From contig CM060833.1 of the NCBI GenBank assembly GCA_030762175.1, positions 66,837,501-66,901,500 of the forward strand: a stretch of DNA of 64,000 nt, read 5' to 3'. The stretch's first letter is position 1, and every line of letters starts with the position of its first letter. This document shows, piece by piece, positions 12,013 through 21,645 of the stretch. Source of the DNA: Metallyticus violacea. Its lineage: Eukaryota > Arthropoda > Insecta > Mantodea > Metallyticidae. Both the position numbers and the translations under genes were made by a program. The notes beneath the pieces were generated by a model that was not told the DNA's origin, did not search any database, and worked only from the letters and a program-made list of their open reading frames with translations.

Positions 12013-12306
12013 AAAGGGTATCGAGAAGTCACTTCGCAGCCATTATTTATCCGAGATTTCACTAGGGAAGCGAATTCGGGTGGCAGCACTGAACGCGCCC
12101 CGAGCATGTCGTCATGTGTTCACTTAACCATCAAGATAAGCTTACATTCCAAAGTTCAAATCTTAGCAAAGGTGGGCGGATTACCCTGCTAAAAATGGGT
12201 TCGAAGGAAGAAATGAATGTCACAAATGTAGGAATATCACCTTCCTCCTGTGGGATGCACACCACCCGAATGCTGAGGAACTTGTCGATGAACCGTTATA
12301 CTTTTT
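12013..12306 (+). repeat. Unclassified dispersed repeat R5, copy 1
   Basis: About 294 bp that aligns, with moderate divergence, to the reverse complement of 23,080-23,373. Shared blocks include GAGATTTCACTAGG, AAGCGAATTCG, GTGTTCACTTAACCA and GAGGAACTTGT. The repeat has no tRNA-like promoter boxes, no A-rich tail and no terminal inverted repeat that I can see. Short reading frames carry basic stretches and a few Cys/His residues, but frames are broken in both copies and the family is unknown to me. It might be a piece of a transposon coding region. Confidence 0.7.
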
Positions 12307-12317
12307 AATGTATAATA

Positions 12318-12525
12318 TGTATTTGAATTTTAAGTTCTTTATGCTTGTACACAAAAACATAAATTAATTATCTTCATTTTCAAAACAAATAGCACATTAA
12401 TACATATTTTAAAGTTAAAAACGAAAAAGAAAACGAGTATAAAAGTTCATATGTCCTTATTAGTTTAGCTTTTAAGAATATTTATTAATTTCCTATATAT
12501 TTTGAAAACAAAGAAGATTACTTTG

Positions 12526-12562
<37 letters not shown>

Positions 12563-12606
12563 GCATTAATTCTTTAAAATTCAAACAAACCTTTGAAATT
12601 GGAAGC

Positions 12607-12644
<38 letters not shown>
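12318..12644 (+). mobile_element. (ATT)n-tailed segment with 10-bp flanking direct repeat
   Basis: ATGTATAATA occurs at 12,308-12,317 and 12,645-12,654, flanking 327 bp that ends in an (ATT)n tract (12,608-12,644) and contains a (GT)n tract (12,531-12,560). The arrangement fits a retroposed segment with a simple tail, but the direct repeat is AT-only with one G, so chance is not excluded. The insertion would sit at the 3' edge of repeat R5. Confidence 0.4.
12531..12560. repeat. (GT)n microsatellite
   Basis: An uninterrupted GT tract of 30 bp. ORFs through it (poly-Val/Cys and Thr/His) are artefacts. Confidence 0.97.
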
Positions 12645-12646
<2 letters not shown>

Positions 12647-12867
12647 GTATAATAAGTATTATTTTACTTGCAAAAATAAAGGGTAGGATGCAAGCTTCGA
12701 TGGTTCTCATTGCTTGACTACTGGTTTTTACCGCTCAAACATCAGCATACATCTGCCATAGGAAACTTGATATGACAGAAAGACTTTAATTTTCCAAGCG
12801 CAGAGGCATGCCAGTGTTTATCGAGCGCGGAGCAGAGCATAACTTAGACAAAAGTCAAAGTTTACAC

Positions 12868-12878
12868 ATTATTATTAT

Positions 12879-12910
<32 letters not shown>

Positions 12911-12930
12911 ATATTACTAATATTATTAGG
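12868..12930. repeat. Imperfect (ATT)n microsatellite
   Basis: ATT units with GTT, ACTAAT interruptions; older than the pure arrays elsewhere. Confidence 0.9.
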
Positions 12931-14700
12931 CTAAGAATTACCTAAATTGGCGTGAAAATTGCAATGATTTATATAAATACTTAGTATTTAAGAAAAAAGT
13001 AGCACTTTTACCATAAAGAATGTACCTCCATGATTGACAATGAAAAAACATTATTACAATAAAAGTAATATTCAATGTATGAATGTTATTAAGCACCGGG
13101 TAAACACCATATTTTGTACACTCGTTCTTCATATTTTGTACACTCTGGTAACATAAATCACAGTTAAAGAAAGTCTAATTTGCTATTAGAATTTTACATG
13201 TTAATGCATGAAATGTTTCTACTGCTTTAATACAGTGCATCTAGATGCATTAAGTCAAATAAGTAACGCATAACCATTCTTAACACCAGTCCTATTACAC
13301 AATTACTAATACTTTCCTTCGTTAAAGAAGTTTCAATGGTTTAGAACCGCATACGTTGCTACTCTCTGATAGTGGAACATCAGTAGGAGATTATTAATTA
13401 TTATGGTTATATATATATATACCCTTAAGCCAACTAAGAATATCAACGAGAAATCGTTGACTCCAAGTTTTCAAAGATCCCTCAAACTTACTAATTAAAT
13501 TAAACATTACCTGCCGCAGTTCCTTTTGAGGAATTATTGTTATTTCTATTGAATTGCCGTGAACAGGATGTCAATAACAATGGCTTGGTGTATGGTATAC
13601 ACAGAAGCACACAGAAATGTTGAGAGAACAGGCATCATATTAAAAATGCTCAATTGAAAGTGCCTATGGCCCGGAACCTGAAGGAGTTATTGGTGGCGGG
13701 ATGAATGGTGATGGAAATTTAATTATATGCAAATACAGCTCACCACTCAATAACACTTCTTGTCGATCTACAGGAAGGTTGCTGGTTTTGGCGACCTCAT
13801 AGTGCCGGATTGGGTGAGGGGAATTAAAGGTGATGTGTTGACGAGAAAGAGCATCTTGTTATCTGGCAGTTGACGTCGTTTATTCAATAAAAAGTGCATA
13901 CCAGGGCGTTTCTCTTCGGACGGCAGTAATGAGAGGTTTGTCAGACACGCGGAGCTATAATGCTTGACTAACAGTATGTTTTCTGACTGCAGGGAAGAAG
14001 CGCCGAGCAGAAGTGAAGCTCGAACATTGATGTTCCAGGGCGAGTTTCCCAGACTAAATACTGACTTCCGAATGCTGAATCCTGAATACCCCAAAAAAAG
14101 GCAGTTTTATGTCCTTAAATACTCGATAAGACTCGCTTGATCACGTGATACAGCAATGCTCTGTTTTATCGCCTGTGAATTTAGACATCCTTATAGGCTA
14201 TCGGTGAGCTCAAGCAACTTTCATATTATTGGCTAATCAGATTATCTGAACGTAACAACTTGGCGATTCGTCCACCGTTCAATTTCAACTTCTGCCGTAC
14301 GTTAGAGTTCAACGTACCTTAACGGTAGCATGGGTATTAACAGCGTGCTTCTTTGCCAACATAGCCACCCGGGGACAAGCAACCCCTCAATGAACAAAAG
14401 AAAGATTTTTACTCTATTGTCTGCCAAAACGAACCCTCGGCTGTCCGAGCGAGAATTCCTGCTTTTCGTGACAGTTTTACACACTTACAGAACCCTTCAC
14501 TTAGAGCTATTTGAAATAAAATGTTGCATATATTCTAATTAGTTCCTCACAATTGATGGGGTACCAGGGACGGTATAAATTTTTTTTGCTGATTCTACTC
14601 ATTTGTATTTTTTTAATTAATCTACTCACAATACTCTTAAGAGTGAATCAGAGAAAACTCAATTGAGTAGTTAAATTGACTAGTCTCGCGTTATACACAA
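12931..14700. other. No gene recognised; GC-richer island at ~13,600-14,100
   Basis: Mostly AT-rich. The 108-codon minus ORF at 13,768-14,094 lies in noticeably less AT-rich sequence, but I see no conserved domain. A 7-bp perfect palindrome with a 7-base spacer (GTACGTT...AACGTAC) sits at 14,297-14,317. An exon of a host gene here cannot be excluded from sequence alone. Confidence 0.4.
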
Positions 14701-15000
14701 TATACTTCTCATTGGCACTATAGCCCAGGGTGGGCCTTAGCCTGCCGCTGTGACCTCCGCATCCTCTATCTCCGTCTTAAGACTTCATTGATAGAGGGCA
14801 GCATGTAATCAGCATGCCGACAACCTGCCAGTCGCCTGCGGCTTTCGTGATTGAAGCACGTCACCTCTCCATCAGGCAGCTTCCCAATTGTCCTCATGAG
14901 GTTGGATGGACCCCGTTCCAAACCTCCCTAACTAAACAGATACCGTAAATCGAAACCGGGTCTCCCAGCCAGCAGTCAGCAACGCCAACCATTAGATCAA
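14701..15000 (-). mobile_element. SINE3
   Basis: On the minus strand this reads as a tRNA-like head with a GGTTTCGATTTAC box-B-like element near 14,950. The body follows, with GAGGACAATTGGGAAGCTGC and GAGAGGTGACG near 14,880. A 3' part resembles GGAGGTCACAGCGGCAGGCTA and ends near TAGTGCCAATGAGAAG. The body blocks recur in the same order at 55,389-55,612 (+), which defines a third tRNA-headed family distinct from SINE1 and SINE2. Confidence 0.65.
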
Positions 15001-15683
15001 GAAAATGGCCATACACAACACACTACTGCACAAAAATAGTTTCAAGCAGCTCAGTATGTCCCACCCAAAAGTGTGCGTTAGTTAATTTTGTTGACTTACT
15101 CTGTACTTAGGCACTTAACATATGCTTTTCACTACCGACTTCAGTGTTCCATTGAGCAATCTTTTCTGAATCATTTGGGATCAAAGCGCAGTTTTTTTTT
15201 CTGCTTCCTGAGTGAAATAACGTGCTCTTTACTAATTCCATGCGAGGCGTTCAGAACAGGCCTCAAAAGATGTACCACATTACCAAATTACAATATGCAC
15301 AATAAATATGTCAGCATAGAGTCTGTATATACATTTGTATATGCCTGTATTAATAATATATTTTACAGAGAACGTATGTATTAGAATGTGAAATTAGTAC
15401 GGGTGTTGCCAAACTGTCTGCCGAAATAAAACAACAATGACCCTGTCCCATTGCCTTGATAACATTTCTCCATTATCCTGATGTCTTGACTGGTACCAAT
15501 CGCCATGCTCGTCAATGAAGGCACCCAAGTTATCTGGGGAGAAATCCAGGTGTGCATGGAGGAAGTGTATGTTTGGTGACGTATGAGAAGCAAATTTTTT
15601 GAAGTTTTCTAGGTCATTCACAAGTTGTACTTAGTTGAATTGTTTCGTATTTCCAAGCAAACCAATACATACTGTAGCAAAAG

Positions 15684-16596
15684 AATGGTGTAGTAGAGTA
15701 AAGTGAAGTTAGTGGTGAAAATTGTAAGAATAGTTATAAAACTTGTAAGAATGTGAGTATAGAGGGCAATAAACAAGTGCAAAAGAGTGGAGTAGCGAAA
15801 GGAAAATTTTAATAGGACATAAAACAGAATGGTGTATAAATAATGAGAGGAGGGTAAAGGGATTGTGGAAATGGGTACGGGTAAAGAGTGAAGAAGAAGA
15901 AGAAGAAGAAGAAGAAGTATAGAAAGATAAATAGGAAGTAAAATAAAATATAAATTGTCATGTTAATTATTATAATTAAAACTGATATTAATTGTGATAA
16001 CATTATTGCTATTAACGATGTTAAAGTAATAAACTGGTAGGATAAATGCTGCTTTGATAAACATCGGTTAGAGGCTGCATTGGGAAATGTCAATTAGATT
16101 TGCAAACAGAGAAGATAATCATTGTTGTAAAATAATTTAATATAAGATATAAATGTGAAATTTACATGAATGTTTATAAAGATGATCTAATATAGAAAGA
16201 TGATATGATATAATATGAAAAATAAAGAAACATATACAAGATCTATAGATATATAATAGAGTTTTATACAAATATAGACATTAGTAAAGTAATAGTATAT
16301 AGGAAAGGACTGGTCACCAGTACAGTTTCTACCGGATACCGGTGAATAGTAGTTTAATAATTTAGAGTTGAAGATTAAATGGAGGTAGTAAAGTAGTAGC
16401 TGGTTTCCAGCAATTAGGAAGTAGTTGAAGGGAATGTAATCTTGTTATTTTTTTATTTTTGTAAATTTCTAATTGCAACCTAGGTATAAGTATTATCTGA
16501 AAAATAATAATGTATGAATGTAATTTTGTAATTTAGAAATAAAGTGTAAGAGTTTACAATACACGTCCCGGTGTAGGTGACTAGGTGCCAGGATTA

Positions 16597-16646
<50 letters not shown>
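15684..16646 (+). mobile_element. 963-bp (ATT)n-tailed insertion with 9-bp target duplication
   Basis: TAGCAAAAG occurs at 15,675-15,683 and 16,647-16,655, directly bracketing this segment. Its last 50 bases (16,597-16,646) are pure (ATT)n. The flanking sequence on both sides belongs to one interrupted fossil ORF on the minus strand, so the insertion boundary is supported independently by the reading frame. The insert is purine-rich on the plus strand, has no tRNA-like head and no recognisable ORF, and looks like a 5'-truncated LINE 3' region. A (GAA)n tract lies inside it at 15,890-15,917. Confidence 0.7.
16597..16646. repeat. (ATT)n tract, tail of the preceding insertion
   Basis: A pure ATT array directly abutting the second target-duplication copy. 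Confidence 0.95.
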
Positions 16647-16648
<2 letters not shown>

Positions 16649-16789
16649 GCAAAAGGTTTCCACGTTGCTAATTCCAGTGCAGTTATTCCTGTTTTTTATT
16701 CCTTGTCTTTGAGCAATTTCCTGATTTGAGGTCCTATGAAATTCCCTTCTGTGACGTTAGCGTCGAAATGGAGAAAAGTTCCTAGGTAT

Positions 16790-17200
16790 AACACTGAGAG
16801 ACAAGATCTACAACACCAGACTGCAGGAAATCAACAGACTGAGAAAGCATCATGGATAGAGCTGCAGTGGTAAAATGCAAAAGGGGCGCCCACGTGGTGC
16901 GGCAACAGCAGAACAGATGGGCGCAGATCACCACCATATGAAACCCCCTACGCAAGACAGAGGACTCCATGACGACCGAAAAGATGATCAGACACATTCA
17001 AGGAACAGCTCGGAGTTCATTGGTCAATAGAAGTGAGTGGAGTGAGAAGTGGCAAGGACTCAAAAAGGACAAAAAACTGTAAAACAGTGCAGATTTTCAG
17101 TAGAAGCTCTAACTTACTTGGAATTGCTAAACACGTGCGTCACAAAACGAGATTTTCCCTCTAGCAGGAGGCCCTAGCCCTTTATGGGAATAACGGGTTC
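16790..17200 (+). pseudogene. LINE 3' end (C-terminal ORF2 fossil plus 3' UTR)
   Basis: Translation gives LRDKIYNTRLQEINRL at ~16,796, then AAVVKCK and HVVRQQQNRWAQITT at ~16,860-16,935. A basic, W-containing end follows (SEWSEKWQGLKK, ~17,030-17,080). This is the order found at the C terminus of RTE/Jockey-type non-LTR elements (RDK-N--I, K--W-GH--R---NRW, linker, D--EW---G). The following GGAGGCCCTAGCCCTTTATG resembles the GGAGGCC(T)...CCCAGCAGTGGG-type 3' end of such LINEs. It sits inside the fossil ORF of 15,394-17,445 in the opposite orientation. Confidence 0.6.
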
Positions 17201-17445
17201 TTTCATTGCATTTCATATGAGAATGTGCTTCCAGTCTGTCTAGAGTTTTAACAAATGCCTGCATCAAGCCAAGTTTGATGTCAAGAGGAGGCAATATCAC
17301 TTTTGTGGGTTTGACTAAAGAAGAGTGAATAGCATTCTTTTCTCATGGTGTATAGCTCTCACGTTTTTCCCAATTTATCTTTATGAAATGGTTTCCTGTG
17401 TCTTTGTCCCACATACAGAGAGAGCAGCTAAGCTTTTTACCGTGC

Positions 17446-19440
17446 GATCAGTAATGTTTTCCCCTACGGGTGAAATTAAACCTATGAGCGGGTCCCCACT
17501 TGTTTGCCTCACCATCGATGGAAGAATAAAGCCTGCTTACTTACTTGTTGACCTTACTGACTGTCGCACTTGTAGCGCAGCTGTTCGTTTCGTAATATGA
17601 CAGTATACACAAGGTATATTATGCCTAATGTGTTTACAACGGCACAGAGTGTCTTTATGTACGATTCATAAATGTTAATTCAATGGTGAAAAAACCATAG
17701 GACCAATTTTTTTGAGCACGCAGTGGATTGTTACATATGTGAATACCATACTACCCCGTTTTTCAGAGAATTAACATACAGGGAGCATGATCATGTTTTT
17801 TCTTTAAGAATGTTACTACTCACATTGCGAAACAATTCCATGAAAGCAATTCATAATGTGTTTCCACAAGACAGAGTTATTAATAGGATTTGTGGCCTCC
17901 TGTAATTTATTTCCCTTATTGTTATCATAAAGTATCAATGTCCATTGCTATTAAAGCTTCATTCATAATTTCTTTGTAATCTTAAAAGACCTTGTTGTTT
18001 ATAATTTTGTTTATAATTTTTAGAGTGTAATAAAACCTGTAGGCTAAATTGTTTGAATGTTATTTCGGTTATGTTTTGACAAGGCAACGTTCTTGTTGTA
18101 TACAACTATGTGCAGTAACTTGGCCTCTAGAAAGTAACATGTGAATCAGTGTAGTGGGAGTCAAGAGTATGCTGGTTTCATACATGCTCGTTTATAAAGT
18201 TTCTGGAGCTTTCATTAGCTTTTCCTACCTATTGTCTTAATGGTGGTAAATTTATCGTTGCAACCGTTTCTTTTCGTCACGTCATAAGGGGTTAACCATT
18301 GCAGACAACGATGACCTGAGAGATCCGATTTTGCTGTCCCGCGCTCACGGAGTTGCTGGATTGGAGAGAAAGACAGGCATTATAATAACAGCCCTTTGCT
18401 CACTAGATTGATCGTCAAGTGTATTTTCACCATGGTTATCTGGGTGCCTCTTGGTGCGGTGCTCTGGCCGCCGAAGTTAATTAATTATGAGTAAGATTCT
18501 TGAAGTTCAAGATGTACATACATTACGTGCGTGTGCATCTGACGTCATAATAAACTGCTACTACATGATAGAGCTCACGGACTAACATTCTTTAAAATCC
18601 ACGGCACTGATTGGCGACTCAAAACTCATAATAAGCCGCTCAAACTTACTACTTTAAAATCCTGGCTTCTTATAGGTGAGGTTCAAAATCGCTTGCATGC
18701 TATGCTAAGCATTTCCACTTGTGTTACCACCTCCTTAGGAATGTTCACTATCCCCAAAAGATTAGTAGCTTCTCTAAAATACAAAATTCATACACTACAG
18801 CCAATAGCAACGTGGCATAATATTTTAAAATAGTTGAACTAAAGTTAGAAAGCGTCGTCACAAACCGACCGACCGCCAAGATTTCCGATTATGGCAGTCT
18901 GGGCAGTTTGTGACAGTTTTGGACGCAGTTGAGTCGTGTACAATTCTGTGTGCAGCTTGCGAGTTGAGAATTGTGGCGGTAACAAAATTCCTTATTGTAA
19001 TAGAACCATATTTAAAATCAACTTTAACCCGAGTGTAGAACGGACGTTTAATAAAACTTTTTCCTACAACGAACTGATTGTTTTTTCAAACTTGTCTATG
19101 GAACATAGGCCTATTAAAATGTTCTTCTACCTGTGAATTGGTTTTTCTTACCTTCCAAAAATCCCCATTTTGATGTCTCATAGCCGGAGCAGACGGAGGC
19201 AAGGAGCAAGAGGAATAAGAAGATTTCCACAGTCAGCCGACCATCCTAAACCGACAACTTCTCATCTACTTCATCTCTTCACTCATAACTTAGTCATCAT
19301 GCATAGGGCACATAACAAAATATAATTACCACTCCTTAATTTCCTCCGCAAACTACACAACGTTAAGACTGAAAGCTACATTGTTCCAAAGTTCTCGATG
19401 AATACAACAAAATCACAAACATGTCATTTAGTTTGTTTAC
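17446..19440. other. No gene recognised
   Basis: AT-rich with less AT-rich patches at ~18,290-18,480 and ~18,850-18,940. The 91-codon ORF at 17,325-17,600 (+) overlaps the antisense of the fossil ORF and is not considered real. Confidence 0.45.
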
Positions 19441-19834
19441 CGCTAAACAAAACGCCGTTTTTACTGCTTAGGTATCACAGCAGTAAAATAAACTGTAACA
19501 GTTCTGCATTGTAAAAAACTCAAAGACCGTTATTTCTTAAAAGTATTTAAGAAACCTTTTCGTACTCATTGTAAAATAATACCCGCCACTGATCGCGGGT
19601 GAACGGAAGGTGTGAGGTTCGATTCCCGCCAAAACCATTCTCACTAACTCGGCTTTTTCTCAATCCCCATCAAGAGCAAATGCTGGAGGGATACCCAAAA
19701 CTAAGACCTGAAACTATTCCTGCAGTGTCCATCGCCTGAAATATATCAGTACTAATGAAGCGGAGCGTTAAACGTTAAAGCGTTCCCCACACAGGGAGAG
19801 TAATTTTCATCAGCTCCTTCTTTTAAAAAAAAAT
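19440..19834. repeat. SINE2-related mosaic
   Basis: Contains a minus-strand SINE2 3' fragment (CGCCGTTTTTACTGCTTAGG near 19,455). A plus-strand segment near 19,610 has the box-B-like GGTTCGATTCCCGCC, followed by a SINE2-like body (AGCAAATGCTGGAGGGATACC). A terminal block GTTCCCCACACAGGGAGAG precedes an A-run near 19,834. That terminal block is not in the complete SINE2 at 48.2 kb, so this is a variant subfamily or a composite. Confidence 0.5.
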
Positions 19835-19970
19835 ATTATTTAAATTATTATATTGCCTACTCTTGAACTCTCTGTGCGGATAAGAGTAGCGAAATTTTGT
19901 AAATAAATAATGTACGTAACTGAATATTTTTACAAGTTAATATTTTAATTTCAGTACATATATTTTTAAA

Positions 19971-19972
<2 letters not shown>

Positions 19973-20012
<40 letters not shown>
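19973..20012. repeat. 40-base poly(T) tract
   Basis: An uninterrupted T homopolymer, possibly the tail of a minus-strand retroposon, though no body was recognised next to it. Confidence 0.95.
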
Positions 20013-20017
<5 letters not shown>

Positions 20018-20733
20018 ATTACAGAATAATGCCTACTTACATCTGAAACCTATTAAAATAAATCTTGTTGACAACTTATACGAAAAATTATATCATATAG
20101 TTTTACGTTCAATTGCTTTTATAATAGTAATTCGTAAAAAAATTATGCATGATCTATGACATCATCGAAGAAACTGTTAAACCAGAACTTACTATTCGTT
20201 TGTTTTTTAATTAAACTGCTTTCCTGTGAAAAATTGTAGCTTCTAATTTTAAAGTCTTCGATGACTCATGCAAGAATGATTATGGAAATAAATCATTTAA
20301 GAAATAATATTTGAGGTATCTTTGCATTTTGATTAAAATATTTCATCTATTTGTAAAACAAATTATGCATTATTTTGTAAAAAGCCTGTACTAGCCTAAT
20401 TATTGATTTGCTACAGCAGCACCACCAGTGATGAAGAAAAAAATTCATACTAACCCAATTTTATTACAAAATTTCGTTTCCATCCTCACAGTACAACTGT
20501 AAAGCTTGAACTACTTAGAACAAATTTAATTTTTCCAAAATTTTCATTTATGCATCTAATCTGCATTATATTGTTGCTTCATAAAAATGCTATCACGTGG
20601 AAGTCTTGTCTGTGATAAATAAATTGTTTTTATTATTAAAATTTAAAGTATGTATTTCAGCCTAACTGTTATATTATTTACTACACGGATGAATGCTTTT
20701 AAATTTCAGGTCAATAAATTATACTGCGCGGAA
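20013..20733. other. No gene recognised
   Basis: AT-rich sequence without long ORFs or known repeats. Confidence 0.5.
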
Positions 20734-20901
20734 AAACTGGAAATAAACTTCATTATTGCTAGAGGAAATTATTTTTGTAAATATTTAGAAACTTAAAAAT
20801 CTGGTCAGTGATAATGGAAACTGGAAATAAACTTCATTATTGCTAGAGAAAATTATTTTTGTAAATATTTAGAAACTTAAAAATCTGGTCAGTGATAATG
20901 G
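20734..20901. repeat. 84-bp tandem duplication
   Basis: Two head-to-tail units, 20,734-20,817 and 20,818-20,901, differ at a single position (GAGGAAATT versus GAGAAAATT). Each starts AAACTGGAAATAAACTTC and ends GTGATAATGG. One difference in 84 bp points to a recent local duplication, or to an assembly duplication. Confidence 0.95.
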
Positions 20902-21184
20902 TTAATGGTTAAATATGGCTAGAGACATGGAAATATGTTGCAACTTTAATATAAGTACAGCTGTGAATGGGATGGTTATAAATGAAAAAAGCTTTACTTA
21001 AATCATAACATTTGCAACGGAAATCGAGTAACATAAATGCAATATCAAACATCAAAATAGTTTCTAATGTATTACTATTTTCTTAGAATACTATTCAGCA
21101 ACTTAGAAATATGTTTAAGAAACAAGGTGCAGGGCATTTCCATCAAGTAATTGTAAGCCTTGTGCCATCCATGAGAAATCAACC

Positions 21185-21371
21185 TCTGAGCATTCCCCAC
21201 ATAGGGAAAGAAATTTTCATTAGCTCCTTTTTTTAAAAAAAAATATTTTTACGCCGTTTTTACTGCTGAGGTATCACAGGCGGTGATTCATGAGAGACGC
21301 TAGATTACGTGAAAACTCGTATATTTGGGCATTACTTTTACGATGAACGGAAGGTGTACTTAGCATATTGA
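21185..21371. repeat. Rearranged SINE2-related pieces
   Basis: Three blocks also present at 19.44-19.83 kb recur here in a different order: CATTCCCCACATAGGGAAAG (21,190), CGCCGTTTTTACTGCTGAGG (21,251) and GAACGGAAGGTGT (21,354). They lead directly into the minus-strand SINE2 at 21,372. Confidence 0.5.
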
Positions 21372-21645
21372 CTTTTTTTTAATAATGTTTAACGCCGTTT
21401 TTACTACTGAGACAGGCGACTGACATTGATGTTACATGAGATAAAATGATAAGTTGGGAAAGGATTTTTTTTTAAGGAAGGAAATGTTCCAGGTCTAAGT
21501 TTAGGGTACCTCCCTGTCATTTGCCATTTATGAGGACTGGCGAAAACTGGAAAAAACCTCAGTCAGGGAGGACGATCCGTCGGGAATCGAACCCCAAACC
21601 TCCTGCTCAAGTCCATCTTTAATGACCTTGGTCATTCGTAGCCGT
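21372..21645 (-). mobile_element. SINE2
   Basis: The reverse complement follows SINE2 from the box-A region (ACCAAGGTCATTAAAGATGG) through a box-B-like segment, the CCTGACTGAGG...CCAGTTTTCG region, the AAATGACAGGGAGG and TAAACTTAGACCTGGAAC blocks, to the 3' GTAAAAACGGCGTTAAAC end. The A-rich tail appears on the plus strand as a T-run near 21,372-21,380. Diverged but nearly complete. Confidence 0.8.

Larger units (their letters stand above)
15394..17445 (-). pseudogene. Fossil arthropod repeat-associated ORF of unknown class, split by insertions
   Basis: Reading the minus strand in pieces, I recognise a protein that recurs in arthropod genomes as an uncharacterised repeated ORF. A Cys-x-x-Cys block (CSLCMWDKDTGNHF) lies near 17,430. 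The highly conserved PTKVILPPLDIKLGLMQAF follows at ~17,320-17,250, then EGNFIGPQIRKLLKDKE at ~16,750-16,690. Next comes a segment ending LLGNTKQFN at ~15,640. Last is NIHFLHAHLDFSPDNLGAF plus a DEHG block and QDIRIMEKCYQGN at ~15,580-15,450. Block order matches the family. The ORF is interrupted by the 15,684-16,646 insertion and by a LINE 3' end (16,790-17,200), and has frameshifts, for example within the DEHG region. I do not know whether the parent is a DNA transposon or another element; its function is unknown to me. Confidence 0.6.

Noticed and set aside
12465..12717. Paired 81- and 71-codon ORFs with poly-Ile, Thr-His or Val-Cys runs
   Set aside because: They are translations of the (GT)n and (ATT)n tracts on opposite strands.
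13768..14094. 108-codon minus ORF in a GC-richer patch
   Set aside because: No recognised domain; without transcript or conservation data it cannot be called a gene. An exon is possible but unsupported.
14297..14317. Palindrome GTACGTT-7-AACGTAC as an operator or hairpin
   Set aside because: Isolated, with no gene next to it and no recurrence noticed.
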